A stretch of 64,000 bases of DNA from positions 955,386-1,019,385 of the forward strand of contig CAJNDS010002412.1 in assembly GCA_905221605.1 (NCBI GenBank). Direction: 5' to 3'. The position numbers and the translations under genes are program-made. A model generated the notes under the pieces. It saw nothing but the letters and a program-made list of their open reading frames with translations. It ran no database searches and was not told the origin of the DNA. Origin of the DNA: Symbiodinium natans. Taxonomy: Eukaryota; Sar; Dinophyceae; Suessiales; Symbiodiniaceae. The number at the start of each line of letters is the position of its first letter. The stretch's first letter is position 1. This document shows, piece after piece, positions 1-8,602 of this stretch.

Positions 1-26
1 TGAACAATATGGATGTTTCCGAACAT

Positions 27-43
27 GGGGGGGGGGGGGGGGG
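27..43. repeat. G17 homopolymer
   Basis: Uninterrupted G run directly left of a family D hairpin element. Long G/C homopolymers recur through the window. Confidence 0.95.
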
Positions 44-46
44 TAG

Positions 47-130
47 GCTTTAGATACCCCAAAAAACTATATAATCCTTTCAAAAGGAACCTCCAAAAGG
101 GTACCCCTGTTTTCGGAAACCCCCATATTC
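47..130. mobile_element. Family D hairpin element, copy 1
   Basis: Shares the motifs GGGTACC and TTTTCGGAAACCCCCATAT with copies near 15.0, 41.2, 46.6 and 53.2 kb. It carries no coding capacity and resembles a MITE. Confidence 0.55.
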
Positions 131-189
131 CGATGTAACGATCCTCTCAAACCCCCCCAAGACCGGGGAGACATCCATCGCAAGGCCTA

Positions 190-341
190 CCGAGCATTGC
201 TGAGGCTAAGCACCAACCCTCGTACCGAAACAAAGAAAAAGCCTCCGCATCTGCCAGCATCTTTCGCCAAAAGAGGGCGCTTGGATGGTGCTGGCTGGCC
301 GAGTAAAGTTGTGTTCGCTGTATCTGACTCTTTGGTGGTGT
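190..341 (+). CDS. Candidate exon, unknown protein
   Basis: Open for about 50 codons and starting after GCAAG|GC; the reading includes AYRALLRLSTNPRTETKKK and WPSKVVFAVSDSLVVSGK. It ends at GGCAAG|GTGCGA, a good GT donor, in phase 0, which matches the phase of the next candidate exon at 517. The opposite strand is also open, so the strand is not certain. No domain is recognised. Confidence 0.35.
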
Positions 342-402
342 CTGGCAAGGTGCGACCGACCTTGTGTAGGTTACGTTCTTCTTCAGATTCAAGACTAAGC
401 CA

Positions 403-513
403 AAAACCCTAAACCCTAAACTCTGAACCCTGAACCCTGAGCCCAAAACCCTAAACCCTAAACCCTAAACCCTAAACCCTAAACCCTAAACCCTAAACCC
501 TAAACCCTAAACC
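403..513 (-). repeat. CCCTAAA array
   Basis: About 15 heptamers; the left third is degenerate (CTCTGAA, CCCTGAA) and the rest perfect. It abuts the candidate exon at 517. Confidence 0.97.
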
Positions 514-516
514 AAG

Positions 517-626
517 GCACCGCAAGGTTTCTTGAGTGCCCCCCAAGGCCTCCCCCCCGAGGCAGCGCAGGCCGTGATCACTGCGCCAAAGAGGACCACA
601 TCCAAGTCTCCCAGCAAAGGGGGCGG
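517..626 (+). CDS. Candidate exon between outward telomeric arrays
   Basis: GC-rich island between a CCCTAAA array and a TTTAGGG array. Read from ACCAAG|GC it is open (APQGFLSAPQGLPPEAAQAV, then a K/S-rich tail). It runs to GG|GTTAGG, where the telomeric array itself starts with GT. Joining to the candidate exon at 786 restores a GGG codon. Function unknown. Confidence 0.38.
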
Positions 627-768
627 GTTAGGGTTTAGGGTTTAGGGTTTAGGGTTTAGGGTTTAGGGTTTAGGGTTTAGGGTTTAGGGTTTAGGGTTTA
701 GGGTTTAGGGTTTAGGGTTTAGGGTTTCAGGGTTCACGATTCAGGGTTCGGGGTTCAGGGTTGAGGGT
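627..768 (+). repeat. TTTAGGG array inside a candidate intron
   Basis: About 14 clean heptamers followed by TTCAGGG/TTGAGGG variants. The following pyrimidine-rich stretch ends TTTTTTGTCAG at 785, so array plus tail could form one GT-AG intron (627-785). Confidence 0.97.
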
Positions 769-785
769 GGTTCCTTTTTTGTCAG

Positions 786-942
786 GGCGAGCCTGTATAT
801 GGGCTGTCGGGTAGAAAGAAGCCACCTGCTTGAACTTCGTGAGCTCTCTGTGCCCGGGCCCGAAGAGTGCCCCTATGGGAAGCCGCAAAAACACTCCCAC
901 GACTTTAAAGCAGACCCTGGAAAACAAACAAACATGACAAAA
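786..942 (+). CDS. Candidate exon after a strong acceptor
   Basis: Preceded by TTCCTTTTTTGTCAG, the best-looking 3' splice site in the first 5 kb. Open for 52 codons (ASLYMGCRVERSHLLELREL, then PGPEECPYGKPQKHSHDFKA) and ending at AAA|GTACAT. Phase is compatible with the exon at 517-626. No family recognised; the minus strand is also open here. Confidence 0.4.
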
Positions 943-1166
943 GTACATGCTTTTTAGGGTTTAGGGTTTAGGGTTTAGAGCTATAAAAGAGGAACCCAGA
1001 ACCAACAACAAGTATTTAAAGTCTGGTACTCCAAAAACCTGACTCCCACAGCTTGCCTCTCTGGTACTGGATCCTCTGGAAGAGCCACATGACCCACGCC
1101 CACTTTCGGCCTAAGCATCCATGCACTTCGCTTCTTCTGGGGGACCACATGGGAACCCTAAGAGGG

Positions 1167-1257
1167 TTTCTAGACCCAGGAGTAACCTAGGAATCCAAGG
1201 GTTGGTGTTAAGACCCCAACCCCTAAGAAGGGAAATAAGGGCCTACTCCAGGTCCGA
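1167..1257. mobile_element. Family J element, copy 1
   Basis: Begins near AGACCCAGGAGTAACCTAGG and ends near GGGCCTACTCCAGGTCC. The same ends recur near 29.0, 38.9 and 40.4 kb. Non-coding and MITE-like. Confidence 0.6.
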
Positions 1258-1385
1258 GGTTTTTGGTTTCATATTACCCGAATTGCGGATTCTGGTAAGT
1301 GGTATACGGTACATGACCCCCACTTTTGGGGGGTTCATTGGGCCACCTGTGAGCTGCAGAGGCGCTGGTGAAGCCCTCCACCCTG

Positions 1386-1562
1386 GGGTTCCCCCCTTAT
1401 ACTTACAGCCCTTGATAGGGTTTAGGGTTTAGGGTTTAGGGTTTAGGGTTTAGGGTTTAGGGTTTAGGGTTTAGGGTTTAGGGTTTAGGGTTTAGGGGGG
1501 ACTATAGTACCCCCCCTATTATAAACTATTAAGGACTGTTAGTACAAGGGGGAACATCCCAA
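1386..1562. mobile_element. Family A hairpin split by a telomeric array
   Basis: Left end GGTTCCCCCCTTATACTTACAG and right end GGGGGAACATCCC are inverted copies. The element is interrupted by eleven TTTAGGG units at 1421-1497, placed after its internal AGGG. Other family A copies lack this insert. Confidence 0.7.
1421..1497 (+). repeat. TTTAGGG x11 array
   Basis: Eleven perfect heptamers (77 bp) inserted in a family A element; flanks read GATAGGG on the left and GGGACTATAG on the right. Confidence 0.97.
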
Positions 1563-1611
1563 GCTAAACCCCTTGCTGTGCGTTGATACCGAACGATCCT
1601 AGCCCTGGCAG

Positions 1612-1680
1612 GCAGCAAACCTTCCGTGGCGCAGCACCCGCACCCACCATGTGGCTCTCTGAGACCCCACACGGAATACA
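1612..1680 (+). CDS. Candidate exon, unknown
   Basis: Starts after CCCTGGCAG|G and reads QQTFRGAAPAPTMWLSETPH to AATACA|GTACCA. Its phase (two bases left over) fits the candidate exon at 1869. Confidence 0.3.
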
Positions 1681-1772
1681 GTACCAGCAAAGCAGGAACC
1701 CTTGAACCCGTACAAATGCTTTACAAAACCTACGCCATAAACCTCAAAACGCTAACCCCCTTGTCTTCTTCT

Positions 1773-1867
1773 CAAACCTAACCCTAAACCTGCCGAAAAC
1801 CTAAACCCTGAACCCTGACCTCTAACCTCTAACCCCTAAACCCTAAAGCCCAAACCCAAACCCTACA
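1773..1867 (-). repeat. Degenerate CCCTAAA array
   Basis: Mixed CCCTGAA, CCTCTAA and CCCTAAA units ending CCCTACAG, an acceptor-like junction. Confidence 0.9.
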
Positions 1868-1868
1868 G

Positions 1869-1922
1869 GAAAGAGGAACACCTCCACACACCCGAAGCTG
1901 AGACCGCAGACCGCCGGCACAG
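1869..1922 (+). CDS. Candidate short exon
   Basis: Starts at CCCTACAG|GA directly after the telomeric array and reads KEEHLHTPEAETADRRH to CACAG|GC. A GC donor would be needed, as reported in dinoflagellates. In frame with 1612-1680. Confidence 0.3.
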
Positions 1923-1980
1923 GCGCTGAGCGTGGCTGCGTGGCTCACCGCCGTGGGCCGAAGGATGGGCTGAGGTCCTG

Positions 1981-2118
1981 GTTAGGGTTTAGGGCTTAGG
2001 GCTTGAGGCTTGGGGCTTAGGGTTTAGGGTGTTAGGGTGTTAGGGTTTAGGGGTTAGGGTTTAGGGCTTAGGGTTTAGGGTCTCGCTTCCTAACCCTAAA
2101 CCCTAAACCCTAAACCTT
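1981..2118. repeat. Head-to-head telomeric junction
   Basis: Variant TTTAGGG array (1981-2082; units such as GCTTAGG and GTTAGGGT) faces a CCCTAAA array (2091-2118) across about 8 unique bases. This order is that of a telomere-telomere fusion. Confidence 0.85.
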
Positions 2119-2287
2119 ACCTGGGACCCTCCTTACCTACCGTTTATGGGTTATACCTACTAAGTAAGGGTAGTCGTTACTACTAAATTGTAGGAAACTA
2201 GCGTCCCAGGAATACCCTAAACCCTAAACCCTAAACCCTAAACCCTAAACCCTTCCTACTAAACTGTAGGTAACTAGAATCCCAGGT
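2118..2287. mobile_element. Family B element with telomeric insert
   Basis: Left end CCTGGGACCCTCCTTACCTAC; right end GTAGGTAACTAGAATCCCAGG. A CCCTAAA array (about 2217-2252) sits between two diverged copies of the right end (CTACTAAAnTGTAGG...CCCAGG). Confidence 0.7.
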
Positions 2288-2402
2288 ACTGCCCCTACAA
2301 TCATTGGCGTTGAGTCGGCCTTGGCCCGAGATCGCACCTCGCTTCCGCGGCGTGCGCCTGGGCTTGGGCTGGGAACACAACGTGTTGATCGGAACCCTGA
2401 AC

Positions 2403-2524
2403 TCTACCTTGGGGACGACATGAACCGTAAAATTGGTGTCCTTTACCCTATACTACTATAATTCCTATTGAGGTAATATGAACCCTAAACCCTTTTAAGG
2501 CTCATTTCGTCCCCAAGGTATAAA
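2403..2524. mobile_element. Family C hairpin element, copy 1
   Basis: Inverted ends TACCTTGGGGACGA and TCGTCCCCAAGGTA with a CTATACTACTATAATTCC core. Related copies lie near 16.3, 46.9, 51.9, 58.4 and 62.7 kb. Confidence 0.7.
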
Positions 2525-2702
2525 CCCTTTTGAAACCGGACTTGATGACTGCCAGCGAAGCCCAAACCGCAAAGCTGTATCTGAGGGCCGGACACAAACA
2601 GAACTCACTCCTATTGAGCAAGCCCATCCTTATTCACTCAGTTTCAGCTAGCCACACAACCGGGACTACCTCAAGCAATCCCATGCACTCGCAGCGAACT
2701 CT

Positions 2703-2825
2703 ATAAACCCTAAGCCCTAAACCCTACAAACCCTCTCTCCCTAAACCCTGAACCCTAAACCTTAAAACCTGAACTCTAAACCCTAAACTGCCCTAAACCC
2801 CATAAACCCTGAACTCCGAACCCTT
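2703..2825 (-). repeat. Degenerate CCCTAAA array
   Basis: Short blocks of CCCTAAA mixed with CCTTAAA, CTCTAAA and CCCCATAAA. Confidence 0.85.
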
Positions 2826-2904
2826 GCGTAGGACTGCTGCGGCTCCGGCCTGAGGTGCGAAACAAAGCCCTACAAACCGTCCAAGCCTTCAGCTGAAGCT
2901 TGGT

Positions 2905-3022
2905 GCTCTGTTGGGGTTTGGGGTTTAGGGTTTAGGGTTTGGGGTTTAGGGTTTGGGGTTTAGGGTTTAGGGTTTGGGGTTTAGGGTTTGGGGTTTAGGG
3001 TTTAGGGTTTGGGGTTTAGGGG
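2905..3022 (+). repeat. Higher-order TTTAGGG/TTTGGGG array
   Basis: Units alternate in the order A-A-G-A-G (A = TTTAGGG, G = TTTGGGG), giving about three copies of a 35-bp higher-order repeat. Confidence 0.9.
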
Positions 3023-3104
3023 TAACTCCGACATTTGCGTCTCTTCTACCTTAAAAGTCTAAACCTACTGTTGTTGCTTGTAGGTTATTACTATATATGA
3101 CATG

Positions 3105-3183
3105 ATGAGTTCCCTAAATGTGGGTACCCTGAATAAGAGGGGCCGCCTTATGATGCGGACCCCAAAAGGCACCACATCTCAGA
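3105..3183. mobile_element. Family E hairpin, copy 1
   Basis: Ends GAGTTCCC... and ...CAGAGAACTC are inverted. Related copies lie at 9.6 and 11.1 kb. Confidence 0.5.
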
Positions 3184-3423
3184 GAACTCACCATACGTAG
3201 CGCGCGTCCCCACCCCACCAGCGGGGGGCCCCTACTGAGGCATCGGCCGCAGCTCGAAGAGTAGCTCCAGGCTGCCCTCCCAACGGCAGGCCTCTTTGCG
3301 CGAAAGCAAGAGGCCTTATAGGGATGTTAGGGTTTAGGGTCTAGGGTTTAGGGTGGAAAGGTTCCGGTCATCAAGAGAATCATGACTTTGGGAAGAGGTG
3401 GTTTTCGGAACCCCAAAAACCCC

Positions 3424-3560
3424 AAAAGCCCTCTAAACCCTCTAAACCCTCTAAACCCTCTAAACCCTCTAAACCCTCTAAATCCTATACCCTCTAAAAC
3501 CCTCTATAGAACCCTCTAAACCCTCTAAACCCTAAACCCCAAAAGCCCTCTAAGCCCTAG
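3424..3560 (-). repeat. 9-bp variant array (CCCTCTAAA)n
   Basis: At least six consecutive CCCTCTAAA nonamers, then mixed CCCTATA/CCCTAAA units. This is a locally amplified variant of the telomeric heptamer. Confidence 0.93.
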
Positions 3561-3659
3561 GCTTCGGGAGCGGCCTTCCCTTGGCACTCCTCTTCCGCCC
3601 CCCCCGAGGGCACCCCATCAGCCGCGGCCTTCTCGCAAGCGCTCGCGGCGGCACTGAAG
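3561..3659 (+). CDS. Candidate exon, Ala/Ser-rich
   Basis: Starts at AGCCCTAG|GC directly after the variant array. Reads ASGAAFPWHSSSAPPEGTPS, then AAAFSQALAAALK, to CTGAAG|GTGAAC. Both boundaries look like splice sites. The minus strand is also open over this region. Confidence 0.35.
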
Positions 3660-3743
3660 GTGAACTCGTTGGGATCCTCTGGGAGATATGGTGGATGTGG
3701 GGATCACCCTCAAGGTTCACGGAGTTGAGTTTCTGCTGTGTTC

Positions 3744-3781
3744 TTTTTTTTTTTTTTTTTTGGGGGGGGGGGGGGGGGGGG
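3744..3781 (+). repeat. T18-G20 homopolymer junction
   Basis: Eighteen T directly followed by twenty G, then ATTAGGG. The same arrangement occurs near 11.7 and 37.9 kb. Confidence 0.97.
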
Positions 3782-4296
3782 ATTAGGGTTGAGGGTTTAA
3801 GGTTGTGGCGCAGAGGATGAGATCCCCAGGGTAGCATGAGGGCTTCTGAAGGATCTTTGCATGCAAAGACCTCATGTCTGAGCCAGCTACAGGGTTTAGG
3901 GTTTAGGGTTGAGGGTTTAGGGTTTTCACTTTTCGCACCTGACAAAATTTCTTCCTGCTAGAAGAGAGGAGGGGGGACGCTAAGACTAAAACATAGGCCC
4001 TGAACCCTAGAACCCGAAACCCAAGGAGATTCCACGCTCAAAGGCTTGCGATGCGACAAACATCCGGGGCTCACATAAAGCCCTTGTACCCCCTCAATTC
4101 CCCTAACTGAAGCCGTATAAGCCCGCCAACTGCAAGATATACCGGGGTTTAGGGTTTAGGGTTGGTTTGGGGTTTCGGGTAAACCCTAAGACCCAAACCA
4201 AGCGGAGTCCACTCCTCGGGCGTCTCCCGCAGGAGGAGCATTGCCCGAGGCCATTGTGGTGGCTGTGCCTCACCGCCAACGGCGCCCGAGGAGGGT

Positions 4297-4390
4297 GTCC
4301 CTAAACCCTTCTAAACCCTAAACCCTAAACCCTAAACCCTAAAACCTAAACCCTAAACCCTTAAAACCCTAAGCCCTAAATCCTAGACCC
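4297..4390 (-). repeat. CCCTAAA array
   Basis: About a dozen CCCTAAA-related units to the right of a GC-rich island (4198-4296). That island is open on + as a Pro/Arg-rich reading. Confidence 0.93.
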
Positions 4391-4549
4391 TGCTTCCGGT
4401 CAGGGATGGCTTGCCAAATCCCGGACCCTCACAAAGTCTACAATACCTTCGTCGGGGTCGCTTTGGGCTATTTGGTGAGCCGCTAACCACTGAGGGCTTA
4501 GAGACTGAGACTTTTGCAGCTTCTGTGTACCAGGATGGACTCTTATCCC

Positions 4550-4690
4550 CTATACCCCCCGTAATTTGCCCCTTTTATCGGGTTGAGTCTGGGGTTTTTA
4601 AGGCAATTATACCGAATAACCCCTGAAAACGGCCCTTATCGGGTTGATTATGGGGATTCTAAGGCCCACTGTGCCCATGCTTTTAGGGTA
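4550..4690. mobile_element. Hairpin element, family I, copy 1
   Basis: Contains CCCTTTTATCGGGTTGA and a second CCCTTATCGGGTTGATTA block. A related element lies near 53.3 kb (GGGCCCTTATAGAAGGGTTGG). Confidence 0.35.
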
Positions 4691-4694
4691 CTCT

Positions 4695-4765
4695 GAACCC
4701 TAAACCCTACGTAAACCCTAGACCCTAAACCCTAAACCCTAAACCCTAAACCCCCAAACCCTCGG
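4695..4765 (-). repeat. CCCTAAA array
   Basis: Short mostly regular CCCTAAA run. Confidence 0.93.
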
Positions 4766-4861
4766 GTACCCGGATATCGAGGGTTTTTTCCAACTGTCTC
4801 GGCACGTCGGACCATGGATCTGAGACCCTAAGCTTGCAGACCCTACCTAGGAAGACTTGAA

Positions 4862-4955
4862 GTTTAGGGTTTAGGGTTTAGGGCTAGGGTTTATGGTTTA
4901 GGGTTTAGGGTTTAGGGTTTAGCGTTTAGAGTTCAGGGTTCGGGGTTTAGGGTGT
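4862..4955 (+). repeat. TTTAGGG array
   Basis: Mostly TTTAGGG with TTATGG and TTCAGGG variants near the right edge. Confidence 0.93.
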
Positions 4956-5049
4956 GGTAGGGAACTTTGCGCACGGCCAACAGTACACATGCTCCTCAGG
5001 CCAGGGCCCGCTCGCAAGCACTTACGGCCTTGCGGGCGGTTGAAGGGCC

Positions 5050-5150
5050 CACCCTAAACCCTATAAACCCTCAAACCCTCAAACCCTCAAACCCTCAAAC
5101 CCTCAAACCCTCAAACCCTCAAACCCTAAACCCTCAACCCTAAACCCCAA
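5050..5150 (-). repeat. 8-bp variant array (CCCTCAAA)n
   Basis: Eight or more CCCTCAAA octamers, then CCCTAAA. A second locally amplified variant, different from the one at 3.4 kb. Confidence 0.93.
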
Positions 5151-5180
5151 ACCCACCGAGCTGAAGCACACGATTGCAAG

Positions 5181-5239
5181 GCGTTGGTGATTTGTTTTGT
5201 TTACCTGGATGGGCTAGAGCACTCCTCTACTCGCAAAAG
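5181..5239 (+). CDS. Candidate short exon
   Basis: Flanked by TTGCAAG|GC and CGCAAAAG|GTTTTG. Reads ALVICFVYLDGLEHSSTRK. Good boundaries, but only 19 codons. Confidence 0.3.
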
Positions 5240-5335
5240 GTTTTGAACAGGAAATACACAAGTTAGGGGGCTCGCGAAAATGGAACTACAGTAGCCTACT
5301 GTGGCAACTGCAACTGCAAGGGCAACCTGTAAGGT

Positions 5336-5511
5336 GTGGCTTATTTGCCAGACCTCCTGAGGCTCCAATCCTGTTCAGCCACCCCCCGAAGACAAACCAC
5401 TAAAGCCGAGACCCCAAAACCCGCACACCCAGCCGATCGAGACGCAGGCGGCACTGAAGGCGACAACGTCGAGCCTGTCATCATAGCGGGGAACCAGCTT
5501 CTAGAGAAGTG
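5336..5511 (+). CDS. Candidate exon, Thr/Pro-rich
   Basis: Open about 58 codons (AYLPDLLRLQSCSATPRRQT; later GDNVEPVIIAGNQLLEK) ending in TGA. Whether the TGA is a true stop or lies beyond a donor cannot be told. The minus strand has a competing 71-codon frame. Confidence 0.28.
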
Positions 5512-5922
5512 ACCATGTAGGGATGTGTTTCTGAGGGTTTTCCTGCCCAGCACCATGGCTCCGCCAAGCCAGAACCAGAGTCAGTTTATAGAGTTTAAGG
5601 TTTAGATGGGTTTAGTGCAAATCCCTCCGTCCCACTGTCAACGTGAACCTGCCGGCGGCGCCAACCGACATGCGCAGACCCTACCCCTCATAGGAATTTG
5701 ACCTGAAGAATCCACTGCATGTCCTTCTCAGCAGCTAGCGTCTAGCGTCTATGTAGGCTTTGCTACGATTACATTCGGCCTCCAAGCCCAACCCTTAAAC
5801 CCGCCAACCCTGCAAAACGCAGCTGTGCAACACCGCTCACATCTTTAATCCCAGCAACACTCAAAATTCTAGGGTTCTTTTGGTCTGTAAGAAGCTTTCC
5901 AAACACTTGAACCCTTAACCAG

Positions 5923-6053
5923 CCCAAACATCGAACCCACAAACACGGAGCTCTTGCCCAACTCCCGCCTCCCGGCCCATGCGCGCAACGTCGCCAGCGT
6001 TCCCACGGCCTCCGCCCATCGTCGGTTCCTGGCACCTTTGTTTTGGGTGGAGG
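5923..6053 (+). CDS. Candidate exon
   Basis: After CCCTTAACCAG| an open frame reads IEPTNTELLPNSRLPAHARN, then VASVPTASAHRRFLAPLFWV. The minus strand is open too. Confidence 0.25.
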
Positions 6054-6101
6054 GTTTATGGGATGTCTGGGGGGCCCTGAACCCTAAACTGGCTTAGACA
6101 G

Positions 6102-6321
6102 GGGATGTTGAGGTCAGGCTTAGAGGACATTTGCTGGAGAGTCAGCGCTCAAGTTGAAGACCAGGGGCGATGTTCAGGATTTACGCACGGGCTAGGGCTT
6201 AGGCTGAGATTTGGGGACCAAAGCTCGGACCCTAGCTACCGCGGACCCACAAGCCTGAACTTCTTGAACTCCCGGACCCAGAAAGAAAGCAAGAACCTCA
6301 AGAGCTCCAGAGTCTGGAGTT
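6102..6321 (+). CDS. Candidate exon before a family A element
   Basis: Open about 73 codons after TTAGACAG|G (RSGLEDICWRVSAQVEDQGR; later LNFLNSRTQKESKNLKSSR). The frame runs up to the left end of family A at 6322. If that element were a GA-AG intron, the phase would be kept into the open frame at 6481. No domain recognised. Confidence 0.3.
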
Positions 6322-6480
6322 GGGATGTCGCCCCCTTATACCAACAGTCCTGAATAGGATTATAATACCCCCTGCTAGAATCCCTATTAAGGACCTTGAG
6401 TAACAGTCCTGCATAGGGATTATAACACCCCTATGAGAATCCCTATTAAGGACCTTCAGTATAAGGGGGGCAACATCCCA
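6322..6480. mobile_element. Family A element with duplicated core
   Basis: Inverted ends GGGATGTCGCCCCCTTATAC and GGGGGGCAACATCCC. The internal CAGTCCTnnATAGGGATTATAA core is present twice in tandem. Confidence 0.75.
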
Positions 6481-6688
6481 AAGTCTACAGCATCAAGGCT
6501 CTGTCTGAGCCCCGAGCAGCCGTTGAGCACCGCACTGCCTGTGAACTCGTCGCCTGCACCGCAACAACAGTGGCCTTCACAAACTGGATGCCAGGGGTTG
6601 AGGGGTTTAGGGGTTTCTGGTTTATAGGGGTTTAGGGTTGGGGGTTTAGGGTTTGGGGGCTTGGGGGCTTGGGGTTTAGACACCCCCG

Positions 6689-6734
<46 letters not shown>
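6689..6734. repeat. C46 homopolymer
   Basis: Longest homopolymer in the window. Preceded by a TTTAGGG/TTGGGGG variant array (6596-6680). Confidence 0.97.
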
Positions 6735-6735
<1 letters not shown>

Positions 6736-6770
6736 CTCCCCCCTGCAGAATTTCCCCCCCCAAGTTATAG

Positions 6771-6963
6771 GCAACTTCCGAAGCCTGCAGCTTAAATCCA
6801 TGAGCTTTTGGGGCGTTCCTGTTGGGTTTCTGGGTTTCGGGGCTGCGCATCGCGAAACATTACACGCCTTGCGGGCTGAAAATCAGGAGTCCAAACCGCT
6901 CGAATCCCAAACCGGAAAGCTGTCAAGGAGGTCGCATGAAAACGCCAGAAGCAGCCACTTAAC
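6771..6963 (+). CDS. Candidate exon, 64 codons
   Basis: After GTTATAG|GC it reads NFRSLQLKSMSFWGVPVGFL, then AAHRETLHALRAENQESKPL, to TAG at 6964. One of the longer + frames bounded by a plausible acceptor. Function unknown. Confidence 0.35.
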
Positions 6964-7008
6964 ATAGTTTAGATGCACATACCTATGTTATGCATAAGTT
7001 AAGTTCCT

Positions 7009-7117
7009 CCTGGTAGCCCAGTAACCAAACCATCACAAGGGCACCCTTGTTGGGGTTGGTTACTTTATGAGGGAACTTTGAACGACAAAAAGGGAAAAGG
7101 GTACCACTGGGCTGGCA
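7009..7117. mobile_element. Family L element, copy 1
   Basis: Starts GTAGCCCAGTAACC and ends ...GGTACCACTGGGCTGGCAAG. Inner blocks CAAGGGCACC and GGGAAAAGGGTACC recur in copies at 20.9, 45.2 and 49.2 kb. GT...AG ends could serve as splice sites. Confidence 0.65.
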
Positions 7118-7121
7118 AGTC

Positions 7122-7193
7122 CTCGGGTTTAGGGTTTAGGGTTTAGGGTTTAGGGTTTAGGGTTTAGGGTTTAGGGTTTAGGGTTTAGGGTTT
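7122..7193 (+). repeat. TTTAGGG array
   Basis: Ten perfect heptamers directly after a family L element. Confidence 0.97.
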
Positions 7194-7302
7194 GGAAAAC
7201 AAGGGAGCTCTCAGAGATCCAGCCGCGTGGCAGGCGCTCGGCGCGCAGCGATGCAGCCAGACCCAGAGCTGCAAGGAGCCCTCCTGAAACAGAGTTGTTG
7301 GG

Positions 7303-7385
7303 AGTTTAGGGTTTAATTACGGGGTTTAGGGAAGTTTAGGGTGTTTAGGGTTTAATTACGGGGTTTAGGGAAGTTTAGGGTTTAG
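7303..7385 (+). repeat. TTTAGGG-related 32-bp duplication
   Basis: GTTTAATTACGGGGTTTAGG...AAGTTTAGGG is present twice in tandem (about 7305 and 7338). Confidence 0.85.
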
Positions 7386-7937
7386 TTTTTTTAGCTGGAC
7401 TCACCTTTTTCAATCCTCCAGCGGTGAAACCGATTGTCCCCCACGCTCGTGTTCCGGAAGGGTTTAGGGCTTAGGCTTTACGGGGTGTAGGGTTTAAAGG
7501 GCTTGGGCTTCAGGGTTATAGCTTTTGGGGTGCACGAGGGGGCCCCGCAATTTGTGGAAACTCCGATTTCGGGCCCATGGCTTCAAATCTTTGTGGTTCA
7601 AAAGGTCCTAGCTCGATCCAGGGCGGCCGCCCGGTTTAGGGTTTAAGGGTGTAGGGATCAGGGGTATCCCCCGAGTGCCCCCTCCACACATCAAATGGAG
7701 TAAAAATCCCCTCATATAAGGATACACAGATAGACTCACCCTTAATTATGCGGCTGCTTTTCCGCGTAGTTTCATTGTAAGGCCGAGGGGAGCCGAGGGT
7801 TGCAACTCGAGAGAAGGAGTTGAATATTCCGAGTGAGCCAGGGCACTACGAACAACCACAACCAACACACCATAAGGCGCTTTTTTTTTCGTCAACCGTC
7901 TGAGGGTTTGGGGTTGTTGAGGGTTTAGGGCAGAACC

Positions 7938-8118
7938 TTGGCCAATTCTTGTGGCAGCTCACGGCCGCTGCAACCCACACTACTGTCATACGTACCCCAG
8001 CCCACCCAATCCCAACCAATGGTTAGTACCTTGCCAGCTGGACCTACATGTGCTATTGTACCCTGTAACCCTTTAAAAAGGCCTTGTGTGCATTCTGCTT
8101 GTATGCAAAATTCTGCAG
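7938..8118 (+). CDS. Candidate exon, Pro/Cys-rich
   Basis: Open about 60 codons (ANSCGSSRPLQPTLLSYVPQ; later PCVHSACMQNSAG) ending at TTCTGCAG|GTGCGC, a canonical-looking donor. The minus strand is equally open. Confidence 0.3.
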
Positions 8119-8399
8119 GTGCGCCACTCACCCCTTAGCTCTACCCCAGAAATATTGGGTTCTAAGCATTTTAGGGGAGGGCCCTCAGTACTTAGGGCCT
8201 CCAAAACTGCTTGGCCCAAGGGCTTCTTATTCAAAGAGCGGCGCAGTGATGTGGAAGAGAACTGGGGCCCCGGCCCAACAGCCTCGTCATGATGGGAGGG
8301 CTTCCAGTTTCAGTACTTGATGCCTCTAAATCTTTACCGGGGACTCGATTTAGCCACAGTTTTGCAGTAACTGCCCTGAGTTAAATTAGCAGGCATCAC

Positions 8400-8432
8400 C
8401 GATAAAACTGTAGGTAGAGCGGGTCCTAGGTA
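8400..8432 (-). mobile_element. Partial family B element
   Basis: Reverse complement of the family B left end (TACCTAGGACCCGCTCTACC...). Only half of the hairpin is present. Confidence 0.5.
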
Positions 8433-8602
8433 AGCTCTGATTCTAGATTGAACTGAGTGAACAAGGGTGGGATGGGGTGAGTGAGCTACAAGGGGATAGG
8501 TCCTCGAAATGCTTTTGAGCACAGGTTCACGTGTCTTATTGCCCTTGGGAAACACACACAAGGGATCAGACCCGCGTTGATCTGTGGACAGAACGAAACT
8601 AG

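Noticed and set aside
403-513. Chromosome end
   Set aside because: The array is internal, short, and followed by further arrays of both orientations for 64 kb.
3550-3945. 131-codon minus frame
   Set aside because: Crosses the T18-G20 homopolymer and telomeric units; the Pro and Lys runs are low-complexity artefacts.
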